A stretch of 64,000 nt of DNA from Holophagae bacterium (GTDB lineage Bacteria; Acidobacteriota; Holophagae; Acanthopleuribacterales; Acanthopleuribacteraceae), in assembly GCA_030429565.1 (NCBI GenBank), contig JAUIFE010000009.1, positions 124,001 through 188,000 of the forward strand, in the 5' to 3' direction. A program made the translations under genes and the position numbers. The first letter of the stretch is position 1. Every line of letters starts with the position of its first letter. The notes beneath the pieces were generated by a model. The model worked only from the letters and a program-made list of their open reading frames with translations. It ran no database searches and was not told the origin of the DNA. Positions 28,574 to 37,616 of the stretch are shown here, one piece after another.

Positions 28574-31500
28574 CTATCGCTTCAGCTTACCGGAAAACCA
28601 GCCAAGGGCTTTGTTGAGTGAACCGCGTGAGTTGTTAAAATGCTGGTCGTAAAGATGATAGAGTACGCTTTTTTCTTCCTGGTCCGTTGCTTGCCACTGT
28701 TTCAACGCTGCTTTGAAATGGGTTTGGTCCACTTTTTCGGGGTTTTGAAACAGGGTGACGTACGGCTTCAAAACGCGGTACTTGTCGCCCAGTTCTTCGC
28801 GGTAGTTCTGCGCATGTGTCTGCCAAGTCGTTTGAAAGGCGTTGGTTTTTTCCATAGCGAGGTAGGCGATACACAGGGTATAGAAGGTGGCGGCAGCGCA
28901 GTTTGATTGGGCGTGGTGCGTCACAATGTATTCGCCGATGCGAGCAACTTGCTGCCAGTTGGCACCCTTTTCCCAACCGAAGCGCTCGAGCATCAGACGC
29001 ATGTAGGCGACATCGGGGCTGTGCAAGTCGGGTTGTTGCCAATCTTCGGTCCAGGCAGCGACCCAATCCCAATGTTCGCCGTCGATGGCGAGCGAACAGG
29101 CTTTGCTGATCAAGGCGGGGCGGTTTTTCCAGTGGAAGTATTTGTTCGCCATCCATTCCGAAATTTCTTCATGTTCGCCGGCCTTTTGGAAAGCGTTGAG
29201 GCATTCGAGCAGGGCTAATTCAGGCCAGGTTGCCTTGATTTCGATCAAGTTTTCCAGCATGTGCAGGCAGATATCCAGCCACTTGTTGCCGTTGGCATAG
29301 ATCGCCATGACCAGATAAACGTTGCTGTGATACTGCACGCCCGCGCCGGTTTCCTGTAACAGGCGGCTCGATAAGGTGTGGAGCAGCCCGCTTTCGCACA
29401 GGGCCTTAAAGACGGAATTCAAGAGTTCGCCGGAGATTTGGGGGCCGGTACCACAGGCGACCTCGCGCAGCCCACGCTGCACCGCGTTGAGATCTTGCAG
29501 GCCGACGGCAAGCAACAACCCATAGTGGCCGGTGATGGTTGGGTTGGATTCGAGTTGTTTGAGTTTGTGGTAGACGGTTTGGGCCTCTTGCCATGCCTGC
29601 TGATTGATGAGCCAGTTGAGGTAATCGCCGTGGAGCGAGGCTGTATGTGGATAGCTTTGGCAGAGACCTTCCCAAAAATCGACGATTTTGTGATGGGGAA
29701 AGCCGAGGACCGTCGCCAGACTGACACGTGAGCCGGCGAGGTCTTCGCGACAGGTCAACTCTTGGTCAAAAAAGAGGAGCAGGTCGTGGCCGAGCTCAAG
29801 GGCGTTGTCCTCCGCGATCCATTGAATGGCCAGGCCTCGGCCCCACGAGTTGTCAATGTCCCGTTCCAGGACTTTAACCAGTTTTTCCAATGCGGCCTGT
29901 TTGTCGCCGGAATGGCGCTCCAGCAGGGTTTCGGCAACCGCCAAATCGACCAAACCGCCGTGGAAACGTTTGCCGTTGCGCAGGATGGTCCGGGCTTTGG
30001 TGAATTGTCGGCTGTCCAGGTAGATGGCAAACAGTCGATAGGTGGCAGGCCAATCGCTAGGATCCCGTTCTAGAATGGTTTCCGAAACGGCGATCTTTTT
30101 GGCGTCGCTGATCTCCAGGGCGGCTAAATCGAAGGCGGCGGCTTGGAGACGGGCCACTTCGAGCGGGTCGTGGAGGTGGCGGTCGAGTTGGAAGGCCGCT
30201 TGGCGGATGGCTGCGACGTTGCCCACACTTTGCAGGTATTTGAAGCGTTGTCGATGCAGCGCCGCCGATTGCGGGAGGCGTTCGAGCGCTTTGGCGAGCA
30301 GCGCTTGCGCGTCTTGTTCGTAGCCCAAGCTGTTGAGCATTTGGCAGGTTCCCAACCATGCTTGTTCCTCGAATGGAAAAAGTCGGATGATCGTACTCAG
30401 CTCGCGTTTGGCCGCCTCGCGTTGGTTGATGCGCTGCAGATGGACGGCCATGTCAAAGCGCAGACCGAGGTCCGTGGGCGTGCGCGCGATCATCGTTTGG
30501 TACAAGCTGGTGATTTGATCCGGTTTTTGCGCTTGGCGATAGTATTCGACCAGTGATTGTGAAAAGCCTTTGTGTCGCGGAAAACGCTTAACCATTTCAG
30601 CCAATAAATTTTTGACCGTCGTCAGGGAGCGCAGGCCTTCGCCGCGTTCCATGTTGAGATCGATAAAAGCTTCAATGACATAGGGATCGTCGGGGCGTGC
30701 TGCGCGCCAGCGCGTGAGCAACGCATGGGCGGCTTTAAAGCCGAGCAGTTGGTCGACGGCGAACGCCGCCGTGCGCGCCAATTGAAAATCGTGGCGGCAG
30801 GCGGTGAAACAGCGCTCGAGAATGTCGATAAATTCCGGTCGTTTGATGCGATCGCGGCGCTGAAAAACCAGGATCAGCAGTTGCAGCGCTGTCTCATCGT
30901 CGGGATCGTCGCAGAGCAGGTCGGCCACCAGTGTGCCCGCGCCTTCCCAATCCTCGAGCACCACCAGCCATTGGGCTTTGAGCAGGCGCGTGTGCGGATG
31001 GAACGGGTCTTCGGACCAAGCCCTTGCCAGCGCGTCTTCCACCTGTTGCCGGCACAGGGCGCGCGCCTTTTTGTCCACCTGGTTAAAGCGATTGAGGTGT
31101 GCCGCGAGGTGCGCGCGTTGGCCCCAAGTATCGCGCGGGTGTCGCGTCAACCAAGCGTCCAAGGCGGCCAAATCATTGCTGTCGTTGTGTTGTAGATAAA
31201 AAAGGTGTAGGCGTTTGCTGTCGGGGTGCGCGCGGTGCCACTGTTCCGGCAATCGCTTGGCCGCTTCAGCGCCCTGCACGCGGTGCACAAAAGCCATCTT
31301 CATTTCGCGGGCGGTGAGGTCCTCCGGGTCGGCTTTGAGCCAGGCCTCCAGGTAAACCGCCGCCTCTTTGTATTGGCCGAGATGAAAAAAGCGATAGAAC
31401 CCAGTGCGTTGTTTGAGTTCGCCACGGCAGTATTGCTGCGTTTTTTGCCACGCTTGTTCCGCACTTTGAATCAGCCCATGTTGCAAACAAAAGGTGGCTG

Positions 31501-33697
31501 CAAAAGCCCATAAATCGCCGTCCTGGCGACGTCGCATCAGCCCGCGTTTGAGCAGGTCCGCCGCGCGATCCGGTTCGCCGAACTGAGCTGTTAGGTTCAC
31601 CGCGTTGATCCAACCTTCGCTACCGCCTGCTTGCTTACACCCTTTTTCGGCGCGCTCCGCCAACAGCTTCAGTGCTTGTTCGCGACGCCCCAATTTGCGC
31701 AGCAACCACACGTATTCATTGATGAAGTAGGGATTGGTGGGTTGCAGCGTGGTGGTTAAGCGGCTGAAAAAAGCAGCGGCTTCGAATGAACCGCGTCGGC
31801 TGAGTATGTTGACTTTAACCGCGAGCAACTCGGCGGCGGTTGGGTTGACGCTGAGTCCCAGGTTGAGGAAGTGTTCGGCGCGTGCCGAACTGCTGTGCGA
31901 TTGGTAAAGCAGGTTGGCCAGTTCGGCAACCGCACCGGTACTCCACGGCGCTTTGACCACCACCGGCAGATCGGGTAGCGGCTCGCCTTCAACCACTGCT
32001 TCGAGCGCCCGTTCATAAGCGTCGGAATCGTGGTACCGCGCGCGAACGTCCAGGTACAGACGCGTGAGTGCCATCGATTGAGGCGCCTCACGCAAGGCTT
32101 CGATCACCACTTCCAGCGCCTTTGCCCAGTTGCCCTGCATGACCTCGCATTGGATGGCGACCAACGCGGCGAGTGGATCGTTGCCGTGGCGTTGTTGGAA
32201 TTGAACGCCCCGTTTCCAGGTCTCGGTACTCGCCTGAGTTGACAGTGATTCCAGAAAACCCAGGAAATCGCCTGCGACCGCCGTGCGGTGCAGGTTCATG
32301 GCCTCAAGGCGCGCCTGCCATTGCGGCGGCGCCACCACAAAACACAGTGGCCCGTCCGGCGCGTTCTGTTCGAGCAGAGCCGTTAACGCGCGTTCACCCA
32401 GGCCGGCACAGGAGGGATCGTGGTAGATCAGTGAATCGGTTGCTTCGTCATAACCGACAATGGCGACGGCGTGACCCATGTTGCCCGGCTGATGGTAGGT
32501 CATCACCGCCGGCAGGCCGGCGCGCAGCAAGGCCAGATGGGTTGCGCGTTCTGAAATAAACGGATAAAAGAGCAGGTTTTTCCGGCGCGCCCAAGCGGCG
32601 ACCCGCCAACATTGGGTCCCGTCATAAGTTATTTCGGCGGCGACGGCATCCTGGTCGATACTCATGCCCAGCGTCTGCAGACAGGCGGTAATGGAACCTG
32701 GCACACAGGTATTGTGTTTTTGGCGGGGCGTGGCGTGTGTGAGCAGCAGCCGTTCGCCGTTGGGGTGGCGCTGGTAGGCCTCAACCAAACGATGGTGATG
32801 GGGTAAACGCGCTTTTTTGGCGAGGTCGATGAAACCTTTGCGGTTGAGGGTGAGTTTGGCGAACTCGGCTTGCAGGGCCGCCTGTAGGCGGTCGGATGCT
32901 TTGTCGAGCAGCGGCATCAGCCGGGGAATGTGGACGCAATGGGGCTCAAGGCGGGCGGCGGCCGCGGCTGCTTGGTGCGGCGGCAAACGTTCCAAACCCC
33001 GGCACAGGGTCAGCAAGGCCAGGCACAGTGCGTGGCCGCTTTGCCCCCCTTTTAGGACGAAGTGAAGCAATGCCTGGGCGGCCTGCGGTTCCTGGTTGCG
33101 GCGGCTTGCCACCTCAAGGAAGAGGCGGTAATGACTGGGAAAAGCAGGCGACCGGCGCCACGCCGTTTGGGCCAACGGCCACGCTTTCTCAATGTCGTCC
33201 TGGTGTAGGTAGATTTGGCCGCGTGCCATGGCGAGTTGGGGTAAATCGGCGTGGATTTGCTCGGCTTGGTCAAGAACGGCGTGGGCGCGTTCGAAGTCGC
33301 GATAAATGCTGTAGAGCAGGGCGTTACCGGCCAACCATTGGGCGTCCACGGCCGCATCGCCGCTGTCCAGGTGGGGGCTCTCTTCAAAAGCCTGAAGTTG
33401 TTTGAGGTAGTCTACCCGTTTGCCACTGTAGGTTGCTTGGTACAGCCGCACTATCGGGTTTTTCGGGTCGCGTTGTTCCGCGCGGCGAAAGAGTGCGTGC
33501 GCTAAACGCATTCCGCCCAGGCTCCAACAGAGCCGCGCCGCCAGCACCTGTTCTTCACAAGTGAGCGTTTTGAGGACGGCGGCATTTTGGTGATGCGGTT
33601 GGGCTAAGGACCAGGCATCGAGGAAACGGCCCTGCTCTAATGCGCTGTGTACCGGTTGGGCGAGCGGGTGACGGTAGGGTTGAAGGGCGGCAGGCAT
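28574..33697 (-). CDS. Giant TPR-like protein with embedded C39-like cysteine peptidase domain, copy B
   Basis: 1707 residues, homologous to copy A from end to end, with the N-terminal 450 residues most alike. Same architecture: N-terminal TPR-like helices, a C39-like domain with Cys in NTCVPGSI, His in MGHAVAIVGYD and Asp in YHDPS, then a long helical repeat tail. The open frame runs 14 codons further upstream, but ATG 33697 has GAGGAG 6 nt before it and aligns with copy A. The two copies lie head to tail, 191 nt apart, each with its own upstream block, so they arose by tandem duplication including the promoter. Divergence over the C-terminal repeats suggests different partners. Confidence 0.85.
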   Translation of the reverse strand: MPAALQPYRHPLAQPVHSALEQGRFLDAWSLAQPHHQNAAVLKTLTCEEQVLAARLCWSLGGMRLAHALFRRAEQRDPKNPIVRLYQATYSGKRVDYLKQLQAFEESPHLDSGDAAVDAQWLAGNALLYSIYRDFERAHAVLDQAEQIHADLPQLAMARGQIYLHQDDIEKAWPLAQTAWRRSPAFPSHYRLFLEVASRRNQEPQAAQALLHFVLKGGQSGHALCLALLTLCRGLERLPPHQAAAAAARLEPHCVHIPRLMPLLDKASDRLQAALQAEFAKLTLNRKGFIDLAKKARLPHHHRLVEAYQRHPNGERLLLTHATPRQKHNTCVPGSITACLQTLGMSIDQDAVAAEITYDGTQCWRVAAWARRKNLLFYPFISERATHLALLRAGLPAVMTYHQPGNMGHAVAIVGYDEATDSLIYHDPSCAGLGERALTALLEQNAPDGPLCFVVAPPQWQARLEAMNLHRTAVAGDFLGFLESLSTQASTETWKRGVQFQQRHGNDPLAALVAIQCEVMQGNWAKALEVVIEALREAPQSMALTRLYLDVRARYHDSDAYERALEAVVEGEPLPDLPVVVKAPWSTGAVAELANLLYQSHSSSARAEHFLNLGLSVNPTAAELLAVKVNILSRRGSFEAAAFFSRLTTTLQPTNPYFINEYVWLLRKLGRREQALKLLAERAEKGCKQAGGSEGWINAVNLTAQFGEPDRAADLLKRGLMRRRQDGDLWAFAATFCLQHGLIQSAEQAWQKTQQYCRGELKQRTGFYRFFHLGQYKEAAVYLEAWLKADPEDLTAREMKMAFVHRVQGAEAAKRLPEQWHRAHPDSKRLHLFYLQHNDSNDLAALDAWLTRHPRDTWGQRAHLAAHLNRFNQVDKKARALCRQQVEDALARAWSEDPFHPHTRLLKAQWLVVLEDWEGAGTLVADLLCDDPDDETALQLLILVFQRRDRIKRPEFIDILERCFTACRHDFQLARTAAFAVDQLLGFKAAHALLTRWRAARPDDPYVIEAFIDLNMERGEGLRSLTTVKNLLAEMVKRFPRHKGFSQSLVEYYRQAQKPDQITSLYQTMIARTPTDLGLRFDMAVHLQRINQREAAKRELSTIIRLFPFEEQAWLGTCQMLNSLGYEQDAQALLAKALERLPQSAALHRQRFKYLQSVGNVAAIRQAAFQLDRHLHDPLEVARLQAAAFDLAALEISDAKKIAVSETILERDPSDWPATYRLFAIYLDSRQFTKARTILRNGKRFHGGLVDLAVAETLLERHSGDKQAALEKLVKVLERDIDNSWGRGLAIQWIAEDNALELGHDLLLFFDQELTCREDLAGSRVSLATVLGFPHHKIVDFWEGLCQSYPHTASLHGDYLNWLINQQAWQEAQTVYHKLKQLESNPTITGHYGLLLAVGLQDLNAVQRGLREVACGTGPQISGELLNSVFKALCESGLLHTLSSRLLQETGAGVQYHSNVYLVMAIYANGNKWLDICLHMLENLIEIKATWPELALLECLNAFQKAGEHEEISEWMANKYFHWKNRPALISKACSLAIDGEHWDWVAAWTEDWQQPDLHSPDVAYMRLMLERFGWEKGANWQQVARIGEYIVTHHAQSNCAAATFYTLCIAYLAMEKTNAFQTTWQTHAQNYREELGDKYRVLKPYVTLFQNPEKVDQTHFKAALKQWQATDQEEKSVLYHLYDQHFNNSRGSLNKALGWFSGKLKR

Positions 33698-33789
33698 AAA
33701 GGACTCCTCGCCGACGCGGGCCACGTCGGCCAAAAACAAGACATTACTCTTATCGCCGCATCCGGCAGAAAATCCGACAAAGTTTTTTT
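33695..33789 (-). promoter_or_regulatory. Duplicated 95-nt upstream block, copy B
   Basis: Counterpart of 28380-28474 with identical total length to the start codon. The remaining 224 nt to the divergent J-domain gene show no other feature I can support. Confidence 0.5.
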
Positions 33790-34013
33790 GCGACCTTCCC
33801 GGTGTTGAAAAAGAAGCCGCCGCATGTCACCTGCAACTTTTGGCGTGGCGGCGGCGCTTAACATTTGTGTGGCCCGTTCCTCCCTGTCGCTTCGCCTATC
33901 CCAAAGCGTGCCGCGCTTGGGTCGCGCCGCTTTCGGTCGTGTGCCGCGAAATTGGTTAAGGAATCGCCGCCAAAACGGTTATGATTGAGGTATCTCTCGT
34001 GAATGGAACTACC

Positions 34014-34397
34014 ATGAGTATCTTTTCTCGACTAAAAGACATCGTCCGTGCCAACGTCCACGCGATTACCGATCAGCAGGGGATTCCCAATCCGTTCTCG
34101 CGCGGGCCCAAGCAGCCGGATCTCGATGACTTGAATTGGGACAGCGGGTCGACCGGTTTTCGCGATGCAGAACCGGCCCAACCGACGCGCGACCCCGAAC
34201 TAGCCAAGCATTACGAGACGCTGGGGGTGGCCTACGGGGCCGACCTTAAAACGGTCAAAGCGGCCTGGTTGAAGCTGATTAAAGCCAACCATCCCGACCG
34301 ATTCAGCGGCTCACCCGCGGCGGAAAGACAGGCCCAGGAAAAAACCCAGCGGTTTAACCAAGCCTTCTCCGCCTTGGAGAAGGCGCTCAAGTCTTAG
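34014..34397 (+). CDS. J-domain (DnaJ-like) protein
   Basis: 127 residues. The C-terminal 65 residues are a J domain: HYETLGVAYGADLKTVKAAW, the HPD tripeptide in ANHPDRF, and a final helix RFNQAFSALEKALK. The N-terminal half is a flexible linker with an N-terminal amphipathic helix (MSIFSRLKDIVRANV) that could touch membrane. J domains stimulate Hsp70 ATPase, so the likely partner is DnaK, encoded elsewhere in the window. ATG 34014 is preferred to the in-frame ATG at 33981, which has no Shine-Dalgarno, though the signal here (TGGA) is also weak. It precedes YbjN-like and PspA genes on the same strand. Confidence 0.75.
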   Translation: MSIFSRLKDIVRANVHAITDQQGIPNPFSRGPKQPDLDDLNWDSGSTGFRDAEPAQPTRDPELAKHYETLGVAYGADLKTVKAAWLKLIKANHPDRFSGSPAAERQAQEKTQRFNQAFSALEKALKS

Positions 34398-34529
34398 GGT
34401 GTGTTTTTGAGAAAAGACGACTCCACGGACGCCGTTTCCGCTTAGACGGAAGGCGGGTCCCGTTTGCTCAGGGGCGGCGCGTTATGTGCGACCACCTCGG
34501 CGTTTTTCCCTAATAAAGGAGGCATTTCA

Positions 34530-34925
34530 ATGTCGGAGCATTTTGAAAAGGTTCAGAATTACCTTTTGGAGCTGGGCATTAAGATCTTAAGTACCAACGT
34601 TGAAGAAGAACTTTTTGTCGTCGAAGATGAAGAAAACGGCATTTCCAATTTGATTGTCGACTGCGAGGCGCCGATTTTGGTGTTGGAGCAGGTGATTATG
34701 CCGACCCCGGCTAATCCCGGCGATTTGTACAAACGACTGCTGCAAATGAACGGCGAATTGGTGCACGGCGCCTATGCGTTGAGCGACGGCGCCCGTTTGG
34801 TGGTGTGGCGCGATACCTTGCAAATGGAAAACCTGGACCTCAACGAGCTGGAAGCATCCGTGCGAGCCCTGTCTTTGGCAATGGCCGAACACTGCACCGA
34901 ACTGCTTACTTACGCTCGCGCTTAA
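34530..34925 (+). CDS. YbjN-domain protein
   Basis: 131 residues. The pattern matches the YbjN/type III chaperone-like fold: an N-terminal helix (HFEKVQNYLLELGI), strands with EELFVVEDEENGISNLIVDC, LYKRLLQMNGELVHGAYAL, then WRDTLQMENLDLNELEASV and a final helix. The family includes small putative chaperones and envelope-stress-linked proteins frequently encoded beside PspA. The start is certain: AAAGGAGG 7 nt before ATG 34530. It is 25 nt upstream of pspA and so co-transcribed with it. Confidence 0.7.
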   Translation: MSEHFEKVQNYLLELGIKILSTNVEEELFVVEDEENGISNLIVDCEAPILVLEQVIMPTPANPGDLYKRLLQMNGELVHGAYALSDGARLVVWRDTLQMENLDLNELEASVRALSLAMAEHCTELLTYARA

Positions 34926-34950
34926 ATTCCAAACCGAGGGAGGATCAATC

Positions 34951-35685
34951 ATGGTGTTCAAAAGACTTTTTAAGATTTTTCAAACGGAAGCCCACTCGGT
35001 GGTCGACAAGCTGGAAGATCCCATCAAAATGACCGAGCAGGGCATTCGCGATCTCAAAAACGATCTGCAACAGGCCATGACCAGCTTGGCGCAGGTCAAA
35101 TCGTTGGCGTTGCGCCTGGAGCGCGAAGCCGGCGATAAACGCAAACTTTCCGCCGATTACGAACGCAAAGCCATGCTGTTGCTGCAAAAAGCTCAGGGCG
35201 GCGATTTGGATCCCGGCGAAGCCGACCGCTTGGCGACCGAGGCCTTGAGCCGCAAAGAAGACGCGTCCAACCAACTGACCCGTTTGGATGCCGATTACCA
35301 AGCGCAAAAGAAAATGGCCGACCAACTGCAAGCCAAAGTTGAAGAGTTGCGCAAAATGATTCAGCGCTACGAAAACGAGTTGGTCACGCTGAAAGCGCGC
35401 GCCAAAACGGCCGAGTCGATGAAGAAAATCAACAAGCAACTGTCGACGGTCGATTCTTCCGGCACCATTGCCATGCTTGAGAAAATGAAGCAAAAGGTCG
35501 ACGAAGAGGAAACCTTGGCGCAAGCCTACGGCGAAGTCAGCGCCATCGGCAACGCCGGCGTCGACAACGAAATCGACAAAGCCTTGGGCCCCGGTCCAAG
35601 CCAACAGTCCGATTCCCTGCTGGAACTCAAACGGAAAATGGGTATGTTGGGCGACGGAAGCAGCAAACCGGAAGGCGGCGCATAA
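34951..35685 (+). CDS. pspA: PspA/IM30 family envelope-stress protein
   Basis: 244 residues, the normal size for PspA/Vipp1, bacterial ESCRT-III relatives that bind and stabilise stressed inner membrane. An N-terminal amphipathic helix (MVFKRLFKIFQTEAHSVVDK) is followed by DPIKMTEQGIRDLKNDL, the usual early family motif, and a long coiled-coil through about residue 190. The C-terminus is a disordered Gly/Ser-rich tail. The Shine-Dalgarno GGGAGG is well placed. Neighbours YbjN-like and J-domain suggest an envelope-stress module. No PspF or PspBC homologue is present, so regulation differs from E. coli. Confidence 0.9.
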   Translation: MVFKRLFKIFQTEAHSVVDKLEDPIKMTEQGIRDLKNDLQQAMTSLAQVKSLALRLEREAGDKRKLSADYERKAMLLLQKAQGGDLDPGEADRLATEALSRKEDASNQLTRLDADYQAQKKMADQLQAKVEELRKMIQRYENELVTLKARAKTAESMKKINKQLSTVDSSGTIAMLEKMKQKVDEEETLAQAYGEVSAIGNAGVDNEIDKALGPGPSQQSDSLLELKRKMGMLGDGSSKPEGGA

Positions 35686-35708
35686 GTCGTTTTTCCCCGC
35701 AAACAAAC

Positions 35709-35739
35709 AAAACCCCGCCCAAAATCGGCGGGGTTTTTT
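35709..35739. terminator. Bidirectional terminator between pspA and exported protein 1
   Basis: Stem AAAACCCCGCC/GGCGGGGTTTT with a 7-nt loop and a six-T run; serves the convergent genes on both sides. Confidence 0.88.
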
Positions 35740-35763
35740 GTGTTCAGGGTGAAGCTTGGTGGG

Positions 35764-36150
35764 TTACTTTGCCGTTAGGGTCAGTGTGCCGGTTTTGCGT
35801 TCGCCGTTGCGACGGATTTCACTGTGGCTTCCTGAAAACGCACCTTCCTTGCACATGCCGCTGAAGGTAAAAGTGCGCCGTTTGTTTTCGTTTTTGACCT
35901 CGCCCGCAAGGTTGCCGTTTTGCAATGAACCTTTGGCTGTGCCCGAATACACGTGATCGACACCGTCGAATTTAAAGTAAAACGAGACCGTATATTCGCC
36001 ATCGCCTTTAGGTGTGAACACGGCTTTGAGGTTGCCCGGTTCGTTGGGGATATGGCTCCACACATAGGAACCCTTTAAGGTCGTGGTGTTGGGTTCGCCG
36101 GCGCCGACAAATCCCATGAACAACAAAGCAATGGCTGCCGCCCATCTCAT
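35764..36150 (-). CDS. Small exported protein 1 of a duplicated pair
   Basis: 128 residues. Signal peptide MRWAAAIALLFMGFVGAG with cleavage near GAG-EP. The mature part is a small beta-rich domain: GSYVWSHIPNEPGN, LKAVFTPKGDGEYTVSFYFKFDGVDHVYSGTAKG, then FTFSGMCKEGAFSG, ending KTGTLTLTAK. One conserved cysteine. I do not recognise the family; alternating strands suggest a single sandwich or lipocalin-like barrel. GGAGG lies 7 nt before the ATG; the open frame extends upstream but the paralogue shares this start and its Shine-Dalgarno. Confidence 0.75.
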   Translation of the reverse strand: MRWAAAIALLFMGFVGAGEPNTTTLKGSYVWSHIPNEPGNLKAVFTPKGDGEYTVSFYFKFDGVDHVYSGTAKGSLQNGNLAGEVKNENKRRTFTFSGMCKEGAFSGSHSEIRRNGERKTGTLTLTAK

Positions 36151-36663
36151 GATGTGCCTCCAAATTGGTTGCGGTGGTTGTGCGAAGGCCTCGTGGCCGT
36201 CGCCCCGCCGGTGGTGTTGGCCGTTGTGTGGTCCGCTCGCGTCGGTCAACGTAGCGACGCGCCTTCCCTGGACTTGACACAGCACAATGGGTTCGCCGGC
36301 TGGGAAAGGTTGCCGGCTGGGAATCGGCGGCTGCAGGCCCTGCCGATCCGGTTCGTTGAAAAAGCTTGTCCATGGTTTTACGTGGCCGGGTTGGGAAGGT
36401 TCTGGGCGGCGTTGGCTGTGATCACGGCCGCGCATGCCGAAAATCGCGTCCTTTGGCCCACACGCCGCTGCAAGCGCAAACGGGCCGGACCCCAAAAGCG
36501 GTGCTCGGCACGGCGAGGTTGTCCGGTTGGGCACTGCAACCGCTTGGCGGCAGGTCCGATCCGCCCAACGCAGCGGCCCTCTGTTTGGTTGTCAAAACCC
36601 CCGACGGGAAATGGGTGCGGCAAGTCAGCCGGCGGGTTTAAGGCGGGTGCCCCCTAAACAAAG
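36151..36663. other. Intergenic region between the duplicated genes
   Basis: 513 bp. The part up to about 36400 is the duplicated upstream region of exported protein 1. From 36400 to 36660 I see open frames in several phases but none with a Shine-Dalgarno or recognisable protein, and no clear promoter. Confidence 0.5.
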
Positions 36664-36693
36664 AAAACCCCGCCGCTGTGGACGGGGTTTTTT
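36664..36693. terminator. Bidirectional terminator after exported protein 2
   Basis: Stem AAAACCCCG/CGGGGTTTT with T-run on the plus strand and A-run on the other side. It is the duplicated counterpart of the terminator at 35709. Confidence 0.8.
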
Positions 36694-36714
36694 GATGAAC
36701 GTTCATTTGGGCCT

Positions 36715-37101
36715 TTATTTTGCGGCGAGCGTGAGGGTACCGGTTTTGGATTCTCCCTTTTCGCCAATCACGTGGTGTGTGCCCGAGAACGCACCTTCTT
36801 TGCACATGCCGGCAAAGGTGAAGGTGTGTTCTTTTTTCTCGTCTTTGACTTCGCCTGCTAATTTGCCGTTTTGCAAGGAGCCCTTGGCTGTACCCGAATA
36901 GACGTGGTCCACACCTTCGAACTTAAAGTAAAACGAAACACTGTATTCGCTGTCGCCCTTGGACGTGAAGACGGCTTTGAGGTCGCCCTCCTTGTCCGTG
37001 GAGCGGTTCCAAATGTAGGAACCGGTAAAAGTCGTGGTCGTGGGTTCGCCGGCGCTGACAAATCCCATGAACAACAGAGCAATAGCTGCCGCCCATCTCA
37101 T
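36715..37101 (-). CDS. Small exported protein 2 of a duplicated pair
   Basis: 128 residues, same length as its neighbour and nearly identical in signal peptide (MRWAAAIALLFMGFVSAG). The mature domain keeps SFYFKFEGVDHVYSGTAKGSLQNG and FAGMCKEGAFSG. Loops differ: NRSTDKEGD replaces HIPNEPGN, and the region after SGTHH is Gly/Glu/Lys-rich. Conservation of the strand core with changed loops is what two binding proteins of different specificity would show, but this is inference. Start supported by GGAGG 7 nt upstream, as in copy 1. Confidence 0.75.
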   Translation of the reverse strand: MRWAAAIALLFMGFVSAGEPTTTTFTGSYIWNRSTDKEGDLKAVFTSKGDSEYSVSFYFKFEGVDHVYSGTAKGSLQNGKLAGEVKDEKKEHTFTFAGMCKEGAFSGTHHVIGEKGESKTGTLTLAAK

Positions 37102-37616
37102 GATGTGCCTCCAAATTGGTTGAGGTGGTTGTGCGAAGGCCCGGTGGCCGTCGCCCCGCCGGTATCGGTCGTAACGCGGGTCCGGTTGCATCGGTTAGGG
37201 TTCCGATACGCTTTGGCTGGACGCTGCACGGCGCTAAGGTCTCGTTGGCCGGGGGAAAAGGTTATTGGAAGGGAATCGGCGGCTGTAGGCGCTACCGATC
37301 CGGTTGATTCAGATAAGCTTGTCCATGGTTTTACGTTGGCGGTCTGGGAAGGTTTTGTGAGGAATCGGTGTGCTTCAAACGCGTGGATGCGGAAAAACGT
37401 CAACTGATTGGCCTCGATGCCGATAAAACAGCAAAAGGCTCCTACCGAAAAAACGAACGTCCTCGGGGCGATGCGGCCAAAAATCTGGATTGGAACAGCC
37501 TGCCGGCGGGCGGAACCCGCCTGACGCAAAGGGCGCAGCCGCCGGAAACCTTGGCGCCGATGATCCCAGGCACGCGGTTTTTGCGGCAACCAGTAGCGTA
37601 TCCGGGTGTAGCATCC
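37102..37616. other. Upstream region of exported protein 2 and of the hybrid kinase
   Basis: 515 bp between divergent genes. The first 250 bp are the duplicated upstream region. The rest could extend the kinase frame to 37368, but that stretch is Arg/Pro-rich without domain character, so I treat it as leader. No strong promoter motif was seen. Confidence 0.45.

Larger units (their letters stand above)
35709..36400. repeat. Tandem duplication, unit 1
   Basis: About 690 bp containing terminator, a 128-codon gene and its upstream region; matched in the same order by 36664-37354 with an offset of about 951-955 bp. Similarity outside the gene is highest just upstream of the start codon and around an AAGCTTGTCCATGGTTTTAC segment. 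Edges are approximate. Confidence 0.75.
36664..37354. repeat. Tandem duplication, unit 2
   Basis: Direct counterpart of 35709-36400, including terminator, gene and upstream region in the same order and orientation. Confidence 0.75.

Noticed and set aside
36366-36641. 91-codon plus-strand frame ending in a TPDGKWVRQ segment
   Set aside because: Starts at TTG without a Shine-Dalgarno inside the duplicated control region; composition is not protein-like.
37368-37616. N-terminal extension of the hybrid kinase
   Set aside because: Arg/Pro-rich with no domain; the membrane helix begins right after the ATG at 37617.
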